A model generated the notes under the pieces. That model ran no database searches and was not told the DNA's origin. It worked only from the letters and a program-made list of their open reading frames with translations. This document shows positions 16,221-23,045 of a stretch of DNA of 29,474 nt, piece by piece. The stretch is from a virus. The stretch spans positions 1 through 29,474 of IMG/VR virus record IMGVR_UViG_3300002040_000749, one strand, 5' to 3'. Each line of letters starts with the position of its first letter. Within the stretch, counting starts at the first letter, position 1. Position numbers and translations under genes: made by a program.

Positions 16221-17057
16221 GTGGCTCAACCATCCAGCAGACAAGAACTGAGAGACTACTGTCTAAGACAGTTAGGTGCTCCTGTACTTGAAATTAATCT
16301 AGATGATGATCAGATTGATGACGCAATTGATGATGCTTTACAGTATTTTAGAGAGAGGCACTTTAATGGTGCTGAGAGAATGTATCTCAAGCACGAGTTT
16401 ACTGCGGATGATGTAACAAGATTTACAACAGCAAATGAAACCGCTACTACTGCTGCTCCAGATGCAGCAACATGGGAGAATAGAAAGAACTACTTAGAGA
16501 TTCCAGAGCATGTATTTGGTATCACAAAAGTATATGGTATCAGTTCAAACTTTGTAAGAAATAGTTTGTTTGGTCTTAACAACCAATACTATTTGATGGA
16601 TTTGTTTTCTTACACATCAGGAACAGGTCTTGCTTTTGGTGGTGTTGATATGGTCAACTACTACATGGTAAAGCAACACTTTGAAACTATTGATATGATT
16701 ATCAATACAGGTTCATTGGTTGGTTACAGATTTAACTGTAGACAAGATCGTCTGTATATTGATATCGACCCAGAAAGAGTAACAGAAGATCAGTGGTTAC
16801 TAATCGAGTGTTATAGAGCTTTAGATCCCACTACATTTACAGAAGTCTATAATGATCAGTTCGTCAAAAAATATGCTACTGCTCTAATTAAGAGACAGTG
16901 GGGACAAAACTTGATCAAGTTCAATGGCGTTCAACTCCCAGGTGGAGTATCCATGAACGGAAGACAATTGTATGAAGATGCTTTGAATGAAATCCAAGCA
17001 TTAATGGACGCTTCTTCCAGCACATACGAGTTACCACCGCTTGATATGATCGGATGA
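16221..17057 (+). CDS. 13: Neck protein gp13 (head completion)
   Basis: This is the T4 gp13 homologue, part of the gp13/gp14 neck ring that seals the filled head and accepts the tail. It is 278 residues (T4: 309). Recognisable features are the N-terminal SSRQELRDYCLRQLGAPVLEIN segment, the D-rich QIDDAIDDALQYF helix near 36-48, the ITKVYGISSNF block near 106-116, and the C-terminal KRQWGQNLIKF and LPGGVSMNGRQLYEDA blocks. The start codon is GTG directly after a T-run; AGGGG in the preceding hairpin is 9 nt upstream. Its stop overlaps the gp14 start as ATGA. Gene order with gp14, gp15 and gp16 confirms the call. Confidence 0.93.
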   Translation: MAQPSSRQELRDYCLRQLGAPVLEINLDDDQIDDAIDDALQYFRERHFNGAERMYLKHEFTADDVTRFTTANETATTAAPDAATWENRKNYLEIPEHVFGITKVYGISSNFVRNSLFGLNNQYYLMDLFSYTSGTGLAFGGVDMVNYYMVKQHFETIDMIINTGSLVGYRFNCRQDRLYIDIDPERVTEDQWLLIECYRALDPTTFTEVYNDQFVKKYATALIKRQWGQNLIKFNGVQLPGGVSMNGRQLYEDALNEIQALMDASSSTYELPPLDMIG

Positions 17058-18457
17058 AAAAAGTTTATTTTCCTCAGCACGGTGGTAATACCACTGAACA
17101 GAATCTAGTACAAGACTTAGTTGACGAGCAAATCAAATTGTTCGGCACCGATGTCTTTTATATCCCTAGAACTATGCTAAGGGATAAGACTTTAGGTGAA
17201 GTCATATACTCAGAGTTCAATCAATCTTATATGATTGAAATGCTACTGGTCAATGTCGAAGGATTTGGATCTCCTGTAGATTTCATCAGTAAGTTTGGTG
17301 TAAGAATTAGTGACGAGATTAAGTTTATCTTATCAAGAAGAAGATGGGAACAGTCTCTAGTTCCTGCTTTGAATCTTACTATTACACAAAGACCTAACGA
17401 AGGGGATCTTATTTACTATCCTCTGACTGGTAATGCATACGAAATTAAGTTCGTTGAAAGAGAGCAACCATTCTATCAGTTAGGCAAAAACTATTTTTAT
17501 GAGATCACTGCTGAGATCTATGAACAGGGTAGTGATGAGTTTGATACTGGTATTGAAGAGATTGATGCTATCGAACTAGATCATTCTGTAATGACTACGC
17601 TGAACCTCAGTGATCTAAGATCTACAGCAACTGCTACAACTACTTTAGATAATGGAACAGTAAATAATATTCCTATTTCTGGTGGTGGTTCTGGGTATAG
17701 ATCTGCTCCTAATGTAACACTATCAGCTCCACCTTCAGGCGGTACACAAGCAACTGGTACAGCGACTATCTACAATGGTGCAGTCAATGCTATCACTATT
17801 ACAGATGCTGGTAGTGGATATACTACACCACCTACAGTTACCATTGATGGACCACAGAACCCAGTAGATTTCCAAGCAAGAGAGCATATCGTAGCAGGAA
17901 ACTTCAATGATCAGGGTGGTAACAGATCTTGGTCTTCTGATGGATCAGGTAAGATCTACGTAGATCACAGTGCATCCTTTGATCCTGTATTTGCTACCAC
18001 AACTCAAGTCAAGTATTTCTACTGGGACTTTGAAGATCAAAGGTTAAGATATCGTTATACCTACAACGGAACTACAGCAACTACAACCAAGGGTCACTTC
18101 TACTATGACTCTACTAATAATAGATATGTTATCAATGCATATGAAACTACAGACACTAGTGGTCAGAGAGCAAAACTATATGATCTAGCTACAGATAGTA
18201 TTGGTGAAGTTGGTGGTTGGAATGGTAGTGATCTGACTTTAGAGTTGATGAACAAGTCTGGAGATTTCCGTGATGGTGACCTCATAAGAGGTACTATTTC
18301 TGGTGCCCTATATACATTAGGATCGTTCAGTTCTATTGATAATTCTAACTCCAACTATGATCAGAACAAAGCGATTGAAGATGGAGCAGATGAGTTGATT
18401 GATTGGACTGAAGGTAATCCTTTCGGTGAATTTGGTAATTTTACAGGTAGTTTCTGA
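17054..18457 (+). CDS. 14: Neck protein gp14 with a beta-repeat insert
   Basis: This is the T4 gp14 homologue of the neck. The N-terminal 190 residues carry the family core (MKKVYFPQHGGNTTEQ, IPRTMLRDKTLGEVIYSEF, RRRWEQSLVPALNLTI, PLTGNAYEIKFVE). The protein is 467 residues against 256 in T4. The excess is mainly an insert from about 195: two GSGY units (215 and 256, 41 residues apart) with TPPTVTIDGP-type strands, and then a WSSDGSGKIYVDHSA beta domain. Similar repeats are found in gp18 in this window. The C-terminus (AIEDGADELIDWTEGNPFGEFG) is again core-like. It overlaps gp13 (ATGA) and gp15 (TGATG), so it is translationally coupled. Confidence 0.92.
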   Translation: MKKVYFPQHGGNTTEQNLVQDLVDEQIKLFGTDVFYIPRTMLRDKTLGEVIYSEFNQSYMIEMLLVNVEGFGSPVDFISKFGVRISDEIKFILSRRRWEQSLVPALNLTITQRPNEGDLIYYPLTGNAYEIKFVEREQPFYQLGKNYFYEITAEIYEQGSDEFDTGIEEIDAIELDHSVMTTLNLSDLRSTATATTTLDNGTVNNIPISGGGSGYRSAPNVTLSAPPSGGTQATGTATIYNGAVNAITITDAGSGYTTPPTVTIDGPQNPVDFQAREHIVAGNFNDQGGNRSWSSDGSGKIYVDHSASFDPVFATTTQVKYFYWDFEDQRLRYRYTYNGTTATTTKGHFYYDSTNNRYVINAYETTDTSGQRAKLYDLATDSIGEVGGWNGSDLTLELMNKSGDFRDGDLIRGTISGALYTLGSFSSIDNSNSNYDQNKAIEDGADELIDWTEGNPFGEFGNFTGSF

Positions 18458-19257
18458 TGTTAGGATCCCACTTTTATAACGAAACCATCCGAAGAACAGT
18501 AATCGGTTTTGGAACTCTTTTCAATAACATTGATGTAAAGACAAGGGATCCAGAAACTAACGAGGTTATTGAAACGGAAAAGGTCGCTTTGGCGTATGGA
18601 CCAAAGCAAAAGTTTTTATATAGATTGTTTGAAAACCCTTCGACGCAGAAGGTAGCAATCACAATGCCTAGAATTTATTTTGAGATGACTGGTATCTCAT
18701 ATGATTCTGCTAGGAAAACAAGTCCTGTTCAAAAATATAAGAATGTTATTGAGGACAATGGTAACGAGGTACGAGTACAGTATCTCCCTGTTCCATATAC
18801 GTTAAACTTTGAACTAGGTATTCTATCAAAAGACCAAGACACTGGTCTACAAATCTTAGAACAGATTCTACCCTTCTTCCAACCATCATTCAATATCACA
18901 TTGAAGATGATTCCAGACATGGACGAGAAGAGAGATGTATCTGTTACTCTCAACTCTGTAAACCTAGAAGATGAATGGGATGAAAGTTTCTTAAACAGAA
19001 GATTGGTTGTATACACACTACAGTTTTCTGCTAAGACATATCTCTACGGTCCTTACAGAAAAGCAGACATCATCAGAAAGGCAAAGGTTATCGAAACTGT
19101 TGGAGATCAGGAAGTCAATCGCAGAGCAGCAGAACTTACCTACACTCCAAAAGCAAAGACAGACATCAACCAGGATGGTCAAGTCGATGCAAACGACGAT
19201 GTTCTTGTTACTGCTGATGATGACTTCGGATTCAATAGTGGGTTTAACATCTTATGA
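18457..19257 (+). CDS. 15: Tail completion/sheath stabiliser gp15 with a dockerin-like Ca loop
   Basis: This is the T4 gp15 homologue (266 residues; T4: 272), which caps the tail and joins it to the neck. The N-terminus (MLGSHFYNETIRRTVIGFGTLFNNI), the YLPVPYTLNFELGIL block near 108-122, LQILEQILPFFQPSF near 131-145 and RRLVVYTLQFSAKTYLYGP near 181-199 are family features. Near the C-terminus residues 236-247 read D-I-N-Q-D-G-Q-V-D-A-N-D, a perfect DxNxDGxxDxxD calcium loop of EF-hand/dockerin type, followed by an acidic tail. Start and stop overlap both neighbours (TGATG and ATGA). Confidence 0.92.
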   Translation: MLGSHFYNETIRRTVIGFGTLFNNIDVKTRDPETNEVIETEKVALAYGPKQKFLYRLFENPSTQKVAITMPRIYFEMTGISYDSARKTSPVQKYKNVIEDNGNEVRVQYLPVPYTLNFELGILSKDQDTGLQILEQILPFFQPSFNITLKMIPDMDEKRDVSVTLNSVNLEDEWDESFLNRRLVVYTLQFSAKTYLYGPYRKADIIRKAKVIETVGDQEVNRRAAELTYTPKAKTDINQDGQVDANDDVLVTADDDFGFNSGFNIL

Positions 19258-19670
19258 GTTTAGAAGAGAACATGGAAGAAATGCTCAACATTAGTGTTGA
19301 TGCTGAGGTTGTAGAAAGCAAGCCCAGCAAACCTGTTCCACCTAAAGTGGATAAGGATGATCGCACTAAAGACTATGAGTATACCCGTGGGGAGTTATAC
19401 TCACTCATAGATCAGGGTCAGGAGGCAGTCAGAGGCGCTTTAGAGGTCGCACAGGAGTCTGGGCACCCTAGAGCATATGAAGTCGCTGTAGCGGCAATGA
19501 AGCACGTTGCAGACATGACTGAGAAACTACAAGACTTACACAAGAAGATGAAGGATCTAGACGCTGAACAGAAGAAAGGTCCATCTTCCGTTACTAACAA
19601 TGCTATGTTTGTTGGTAGCACAACCGAGTTACAAAAAATGCTAAAGCAAATGGGAGGAGGTAAAAGGTGA
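19254..19670 (+). CDS. 16: Terminase small subunit gp16
   Basis: This 138-residue protein (T4: 164) lies directly between gp15 and the hyperplastic region. It has an acidic N-terminus, a central helical coiled-coil region (YEYTRGELYSLIDQGQEAV; YEVAVAAMKHVADMTEKLQDLHKKMKDLD) and a C-terminus FVGSTTELQKMLKQM, all typical of the T4 gp16 family, which forms rings that recognise DNA and regulate the packaging ATPase. It overlaps gp15 (ATGA) and the next gene (GTGA). Its 3' end carries AGGAGG at 19655-19660, serving the following gene. Confidence 0.9.
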   Translation: MSLEENMEEMLNISVDAEVVESKPSKPVPPKVDKDDRTKDYEYTRGELYSLIDQGQEAVRGALEVAQESGHPRAYEVAVAAMKHVADMTEKLQDLHKKMKDLDAEQKKGPSSVTNNAMFVGSTTELQKMLKQMGGGKR

Positions 19671-20299
19671 ACACACCATCTTATATTAGAAACGTGAGTC
19701 GTGCTCTAGATGCCCCAACAAAAAAACCAATTCAAGTACAAAAAGTAGAAAGACCTTGCCCTGTATTCACAACCACAGTTCCTGATTACAAGAGAGTTAA
19801 TCAACAACTAAAAGAATACATTGAAAGGCATAGACATAAGTATATTGGAACTAAAATGTCCAATCTAAAATGCGATTGGAGAAGTAGTTTTCTAATGCAT
19901 TACGAATGCCCAGAACCTATCATCAAAGAGTTGACCGCATTTTCATTAGAAGTAGCTGATACTCTATCGACTTACTACCAAAAGGATTTAAGTGTTCCCA
20001 TGTATGTGGATAACTTTTGGATTGCAGAGTATGAAAAGGGCAATCTCGCTAGAAAGCATGGACATTTTCCAGCAGATTGGGCAGCAGTTTATTACATAGA
20101 AGTTGAGGAAAATGCATCTCCTCTATGTTTTGAAGATAAATTAGATGTGCATCCAGAAGAAGGAATGCTTGTAATGTTTCCTGGTAGTTTAGAACATAGA
20201 GTAAAACCTACTATGGGTCGTAGAGTTTGTGCTGCTATGAATTTGTATAAAATACCAACGGGTCCAGGAGCAAAACTATTCGCGGAACTAAATAAGTGA
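19667..20299 (+). CDS. 2OG-Fe(II) oxygenase-like protein, 210 aa
   Basis: The GTG start at 19667 overlaps the gp16 stop (GTGA) and has a perfect AGGAGG six nt upstream. The C-terminal half matches the 2OG-Fe(II) oxygenase group PF13759 by pattern: NFWIAEYEKGN then H131-G-H133-FPADW, the strand AAVYYIEVE, CFEDK, then EEGMLVMFPGSLEHRV with His177 and Arg186 and the strand CAAMNLY. The metal set His133/His177 is visible; the Asp ligand is less clear (Asp137 is close). The substrate is unknown. It is translationally linked to gp16, an odd pairing of packaging and oxygenase genes, but common gene neighbours in this hyperplastic site vary between phages. Confidence 0.72.
   Translation: MNTPSYIRNVSRALDAPTKKPIQVQKVERPCPVFTTTVPDYKRVNQQLKEYIERHRHKYIGTKMSNLKCDWRSSFLMHYECPEPIIKELTAFSLEVADTLSTYYQKDLSVPMYVDNFWIAEYEKGNLARKHGHFPADWAAVYYIEVEENASPLCFEDKLDVHPEEGMLVMFPGSLEHRVKPTMGRRVCAAMNLYKIPTGPGAKLFAELNK
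20288..20294 (+). promoter_or_regulatory. Possible late promoter CTAAATA
   Basis: CTAAATA occurs in the last codons of the oxygenase gene, 20 nt before ATG 20314. The match could be by chance because the sequence is also coding. Confidence 0.3.
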
Positions 20300-20313
20300 A
20301 ACGCTGTACTCTC

Positions 20314-20592
20314 ATGAAATCTTACAAAGAAATGAAAGAACTTTCTGAGTCTGCATGGACGAGAAAGGAAGGTAAGAAAAAATCTGGAGGATTGAATGAA
20401 AAAGGTAGAAAGTCGTATGAGCGTGAGAACCCAGGAAGCGATCTTAAAGCACCTTCAAAAAAAGTTGGGAACCCTCGTAGAGCGAGCTTTTGTGCGCGAA
20501 TGAAAGGCATGAAGAAGAAGTTGACTTCTAAGAAAACTGCTAACGATAAGGACAGCAGAATCAATAAGTCTCTTCGTGCTTGGAATTGCTAA
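20314..20592 (+). CDS. Small basic protein, DUF6321 type, 92 aa
   Basis: The protein is strongly basic (Lys/Arg-rich) with the cyanophage pattern MKSYKEM...SAWTRKEGKK..GGLNEKGRKSYERENPGSDLKAPSKK, then RRASFCARMKGMKKKL and a C-terminal NKSLRAWNC. I recognise it as the DUF6321 type, widespread in T4-like cyanophages and of unknown function; basic charge suggests nucleic-acid binding. The start chosen is ATG 20314, matching the usual MKS N-terminus. An alternative GTG at 20296 would overlap the previous stop (GTGA) and add six residues. Confidence 0.75.
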   Translation: MKSYKEMKELSESAWTRKEGKKKSGGLNEKGRKSYERENPGSDLKAPSKKVGNPRRASFCARMKGMKKKLTSKKTANDKDSRINKSLRAWNC

Positions 20593-20608
20593 CATAAAAA
20601 ATAAAGAT

Positions 20609-20630
20609 ATTATTAAAATCAGTTAATAAT
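20609..20630. repeat. AT-only inverted repeat
   Basis: ATTATTAA and TTAATAAT form a perfect 8-bp inverted repeat with a 6-nt centre, in the 66-nt gap between two genes. The stem is A/T only, so weak in RNA. It could be an operator or a chance feature of AT-rich DNA. Confidence 0.3.
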
Positions 20631-20648
20631 TGTTCGGTTTACTATAAT
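20620..20648 (+). promoter_or_regulatory. Possible sigma70-type promoter for the metabolic cluster
   Basis: A perfect -10 TATAAT (20643-20648) lies 10 nt before ATG 20659. At 17-nt spacing the -35 hexamer is CAGTTA, a poor match to TTGACA, so the call rests mainly on the -10 and on the AT-rich upstream DNA. The leader would be very short. Confidence 0.4.
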
Positions 20649-20658
20649 TAATTAAGTT

Positions 20659-20820
20659 ATGAGTTTAAGTGAAATGCGTCTTAACGACACGGATATCACA
20701 CGTCTAATCTCTGCTTGTCTACTCTATCAAGAGAGAACAGGTAGCGAATATATGTGGGAACAATATGATGACTTAATCAACAAACTCAACGCATACAAGG
20801 ACAATTATTCGACTGACTAA
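20659..20820 (+). CDS. Small conserved cyanophage-type protein, 53 aa
   Basis: This ORF opens the metabolic cluster. It reads MSLSEMRLNDTDITRLISAC then LLYQERTGSEYMWEQYDDL and ends YSTD. It is probably helical. Its stop overlaps the plastocyanin start as TAATG, the same coupling seen through the rest of the cluster, which supports it being real. I have a sense of similar small ORFs in other cyanophages, but the function is unknown. Confidence 0.65.
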   Translation: MSLSEMRLNDTDITRLISACLLYQERTGSEYMWEQYDDLINKLNAYKDNYSTD

Positions 20821-21143
20821 TGAGATTTCTTTTCGCACTTCTCGCTACAATCTTTTTTGCTGCTCCTGCGTGGGCAGTAGATGTTCAGATGGGTTACGAC
20901 GGTAACCTTGTGTTTGAACCAGCAGAGATTACTATCGCTGCAGGTGAATCAGTTCACTTTGTAAACAACATGCTACCACCACATAATGTAATTGTGGAAG
21001 ATCGTCCTGATCTTGCACATGAATCTCTCGCTATGCTACCAGGCGAAGAGTTTGATGTTACCTTCACTGAAGCAGGGGACTACACCTACTGGTGTGCTCC
21101 ACACAAAGGTGCAGGAATGATCGGTACTGTACATGTAGAATAA
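20820..21143 (+). CDS. petE: Plastocyanin (phage-encoded)
   Basis: Plastocyanin is the small blue copper protein that carries electrons in the thylakoid lumen from cytochrome b6f to photosystem I or to a terminal oxidase. The 107-residue product has an N-terminal export signal (residues 1-19, cleavage after AWA), then a cupredoxin domain with all four copper ligands: H55 (PPHNV), C92, H95 and M100 in the loop WCAPHKGAGM. Mature length of about 88 residues is slightly shorter than the usual 97-99. It starts by overlapping the previous stop (TAATG) and its own stop overlaps the PTOX start in the same way. It is expected to support photosynthetic electron flow in infected cells. Confidence 0.95.
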   Translation: MRFLFALLATIFFAAPAWAVDVQMGYDGNLVFEPAEITIAAGESVHFVNNMLPPHNVIVEDRPDLAHESLAMLPGEEFDVTFTEAGDYTYWCAPHKGAGMIGTVHVE

Positions 21144-21643
21144 TGCAAACAATCAACAGGTTCGTTTTAGATATCACTGTTGCAATATTAGATTTTCTCT
21201 ACCAAGGTAGAGACTATCAACGCTTTTGGGTGCTTGAGGAAATCGCTCGGGCACCCTATTTTGCGTTCTTGAGCGTATTGCACTTCAGAGAAAGCATGGG
21301 ACTTCGTGGTCCTGAGCATCTATATTTGATGAAACAGCACTTTGAACAATCAGTCAATGAAACAGAGCATCTGGAATACATGGAAAGTCGGGGTGGTAAC
21401 AATTATTTTATTGACCGCTTTGTTGCCAAGCATCTCGTACTTATCTACTATTGGAGCAATGTGGTTTATTATTGGATGGCTCCTCGCCTTGCTTACCATC
21501 TCTCCTATGAGGTAGAGATTCATGCAGCAGAAACTTATGCAAAGTATCTTGCTTTCAATGGGCATGACGAGAAGATCCTTGAGATTTTAAACGATGAGTT
21601 AGAGCACTCCAGAGAACTACAACAAGCTATGGAGAAGATCTAA
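21143..21643 (+). CDS. ptox: Plastoquinol terminal oxidase (PTOX)
   Basis: PTOX is a membrane-bound di-iron oxidase that passes electrons from plastoquinol to oxygen, relieving over-reduction of the photosynthetic chain. The 166-residue protein has the VLEEIARAPYFAFLSVLHF segment (first ligand E32), N-E73-T-E-H76, VEIHAAETY with E126, and D-E152-L-E-H155, the expected Glu and ExxH set of the alternative oxidase family. It lacks a transit peptide, as expected in a phage of cyanobacteria. The ATG at 21143 is chosen because it overlaps the petE stop (TAATG); an earlier in-frame start inside petE is not credible. Phage PTOX with petE suggests a shortcut from b6f/plastoquinone to oxygen. Confidence 0.93.
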   Translation: MQTINRFVLDITVAILDFLYQGRDYQRFWVLEEIARAPYFAFLSVLHFRESMGLRGPEHLYLMKQHFEQSVNETEHLEYMESRGGNNYFIDRFVAKHLVLIYYWSNVVYYWMAPRLAYHLSYEVEIHAAETYAKYLAFNGHDEKILEILNDELEHSRELQQAMEKI

Positions 21644-21873
21644 TGAATTCATTAATCAAATGGAAATGGAAAAATGTAGAACCAACAGAGTTCACAACAA
21701 AAGAAGAAGTTCAGGAGATGATTGATGATGCAATACGAAAACATAATCGTAATGCTTCGATTATTTCAATGTGTGTTGGGTGGGTTGTTCTTGCACTTTT
21801 TGCTGAAGGTCTTCTTCGACTTATCGGAGTAGTACCACCACTTTTTGACTGGCTAAATTTAAGTATACAATAA
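21643..21873 (+). CDS. Small single-span membrane protein, 76 aa
   Basis: The start overlaps the PTOX stop (TAATG). Residues 1-38 are charged and probably helical (TTKEEVQEMIDDAIRKHNRN); residues 39-65 form one hydrophobic span (SIISMCVGWVVLALFAEGLL then RLIGVV). The family is unknown. Its place directly behind PTOX suggests it may act at the same membrane, but that is inference. Confidence 0.75.
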   Translation: MNSLIKWKWKNVEPTEFTTKEEVQEMIDDAIRKHNRNASIISMCVGWVVLALFAEGLLRLIGVVPPLFDWLNLSIQ

Positions 21874-21880
21874 AAAAACA

Positions 21881-22927
21881 ATGAAAGTAGGTTTAATTGG
21901 TCTTGGTCGTATGGGCGAGGGTATGTCTCGCCGTATGATTAAAGCAGGCATCGAAGTCCACGGATACAGAAACAATTATGAAAAAGCTTGTAAGCAATTT
22001 GAAGAGGGTTATATCAGTGGATGTACCACTTCTCTGGAAAGCCTTGTTCAAGTAGTACATACTAACAAGGGTGTATTAACTGATACTGCAAGAGTACCAG
22101 GAATCTTCATGATGGTAGTACCAGCAGAAACAGTAGAGGACACACTAAATGAGCTATTACAATTTTGTAGTGAAGGAGATATTATTATTGATCATGGTAA
22201 TAGCAATTTTAAGGACTCAAGGCGCAGGGCGGAACGTCTTGCAAAGTTGGGTGTCCAATATATTGACTGTGGTACTTCTGGTGGTGTTTACGGTTTGGAC
22301 CGTGGATACTGTCTTATGGTTGGGGGTGCAAATACTGCAGTATCCACTTGCGCTCCAATCTTTAGGGCACTCGCCCCAGGCATCGGATCTGCCCCTCGTA
22401 CAGACCCCCTCAGTTATCAAACAAGTGCCGAGCATGGTTGGTTACATTGTGGCGGACCTGGCGCAGGTCATTTCGTAAAGATGGTTCACAATGGAATCGA
22501 ATATGGAATCATGCAAGCATACGCAGAAGGATTTAATATCCTGCATGAAGCAAATGCTGGGGCAGCATACGTTGCTGCAGGTGATGCTGAAGTTGCTCCA
22601 ATGGATTGTCCAGAAGATTATTGCTACGACATTGACGTTTCTGAGGTTGCTGAGTTATGGCGTCGGGGTAGTGTGGTTGGTAGTTGGTTGCTTGACCTTA
22701 CCGCTGATGTACTACGCGGCGATAGAGAGCTTAGCAAGTTCGATGGTGGAGTATCAGACAGTGGTGAGGGTCGTTGGACGGTTCACGCTGCTGTGGATCT
22801 TGGCGTACCCGCTCCTGTTATCTCTGGTGCGTTGTGGGCACGCTTTGAGTCGCGCCGTCTGGGTGCTTTCACAGCCAAGGTTTTGAATGGAATGCGTGCT
22901 ATGTTTGGTGGTCATGACGTTCGCTGA
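21881..22927 (+). CDS. gnd: 6-phosphogluconate dehydrogenase, decarboxylating (short phage form)
   Basis: Gnd oxidises 6-phosphogluconate to ribulose 5-phosphate plus CO2, giving NADPH in the pentose phosphate pathway. The N-terminus GLIGLGRMG (residues 4-12) is the Rossmann NAD(P) loop; DHGNS is at 104-108; GTSGGVYG..RGYCLMVGG is at 131-149; and the catalytic block reads K200-x-x-H203-N204-x-x-E207. The 348-residue length fits the short Gnd class seen in cyanophages rather than the 470-residue host enzyme. It begins 7 nt after the membrane protein gene, without an obvious ribosome binding site. Its end overlaps a 43-aa ORF by 14 nt. With zwf it should boost NADPH and ribose supply for nucleotide synthesis. 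Confidence 0.94.
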   Translation: MKVGLIGLGRMGEGMSRRMIKAGIEVHGYRNNYEKACKQFEEGYISGCTTSLESLVQVVHTNKGVLTDTARVPGIFMMVVPAETVEDTLNELLQFCSEGDIIIDHGNSNFKDSRRRAERLAKLGVQYIDCGTSGGVYGLDRGYCLMVGGANTAVSTCAPIFRALAPGIGSAPRTDPLSYQTSAEHGWLHCGGPGAGHFVKMVHNGIEYGIMQAYAEGFNILHEANAGAAYVAAGDAEVAPMDCPEDYCYDIDVSEVAELWRRGSVVGSWLLDLTADVLRGDRELSKFDGGVSDSGEGRWTVHAAVDLGVPAPVISGALWARFESRRLGAFTAKVLNGMRAMFGGHDVR

Positions 22928-23045
22928 TGTCCTACTTTGGGGAGCACTACCTTTTGTATGTGCCACCATCTATTTCGGGAACCGAAAAGGTGAAAATGTC
23001 TACTATGAATCAGACGATTATGACGGAAACGGAACAGCTCACTAA
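22914..23045 (+). CDS. Small membrane protein ORF bridging gnd and zwf, 43 aa
   Basis: ATG 22914 opens a 43-residue ORF reading MTFADVLLWGALPFVCATIY then FGNRKGENVYYESDDYDGNG and TAH, ending at TAA 23043-23045. It has one clear hydrophobic span (residues 4-21) followed by a positive stretch and an acidic tail, a typical small inner-membrane peptide. It overlaps the gnd end (14 nt) and the zwf start in a different frame, with GGTGG just upstream as a weak ribosome binding site. It explains why the extended zwf N-terminus in this stretch looks unlike any G6PDH. Existence is inferred from composition only. Confidence 0.55.
   Translation: MTFADVLLWGALPFVCATIYFGNRKGENVYYESDDYDGNGTAH

Noticed and set aside
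20609-20640. AT-rich inverted repeat as a rho-independent terminator after the DUF6321 gene
   Set aside because: The stem has no G-C pairs and the T-run is interrupted (TGTTCGGTTT), so termination is unlikely.
21092-21142. In-frame upstream start of PTOX inside petE
   Set aside because: The added residues are Cys/Arg-rich shadow of the plastocyanin copper loop; the ATG at 21143 in TAATG overlap is the natural start.
22149-22886. Two plus-strand open frames (109 and 131 codons) inside gnd
   Set aside because: They overlap completely the clearly conserved Gnd coding sequence and have no recognisable features.
22927-22995. Extended zwf N-terminus from the ATG overlapping the gnd stop
   Set aside because: The overlap style fits this genome, but the added residues do not resemble G6PDH and the same bases better fit a small membrane ORF; kept as an alternative only.
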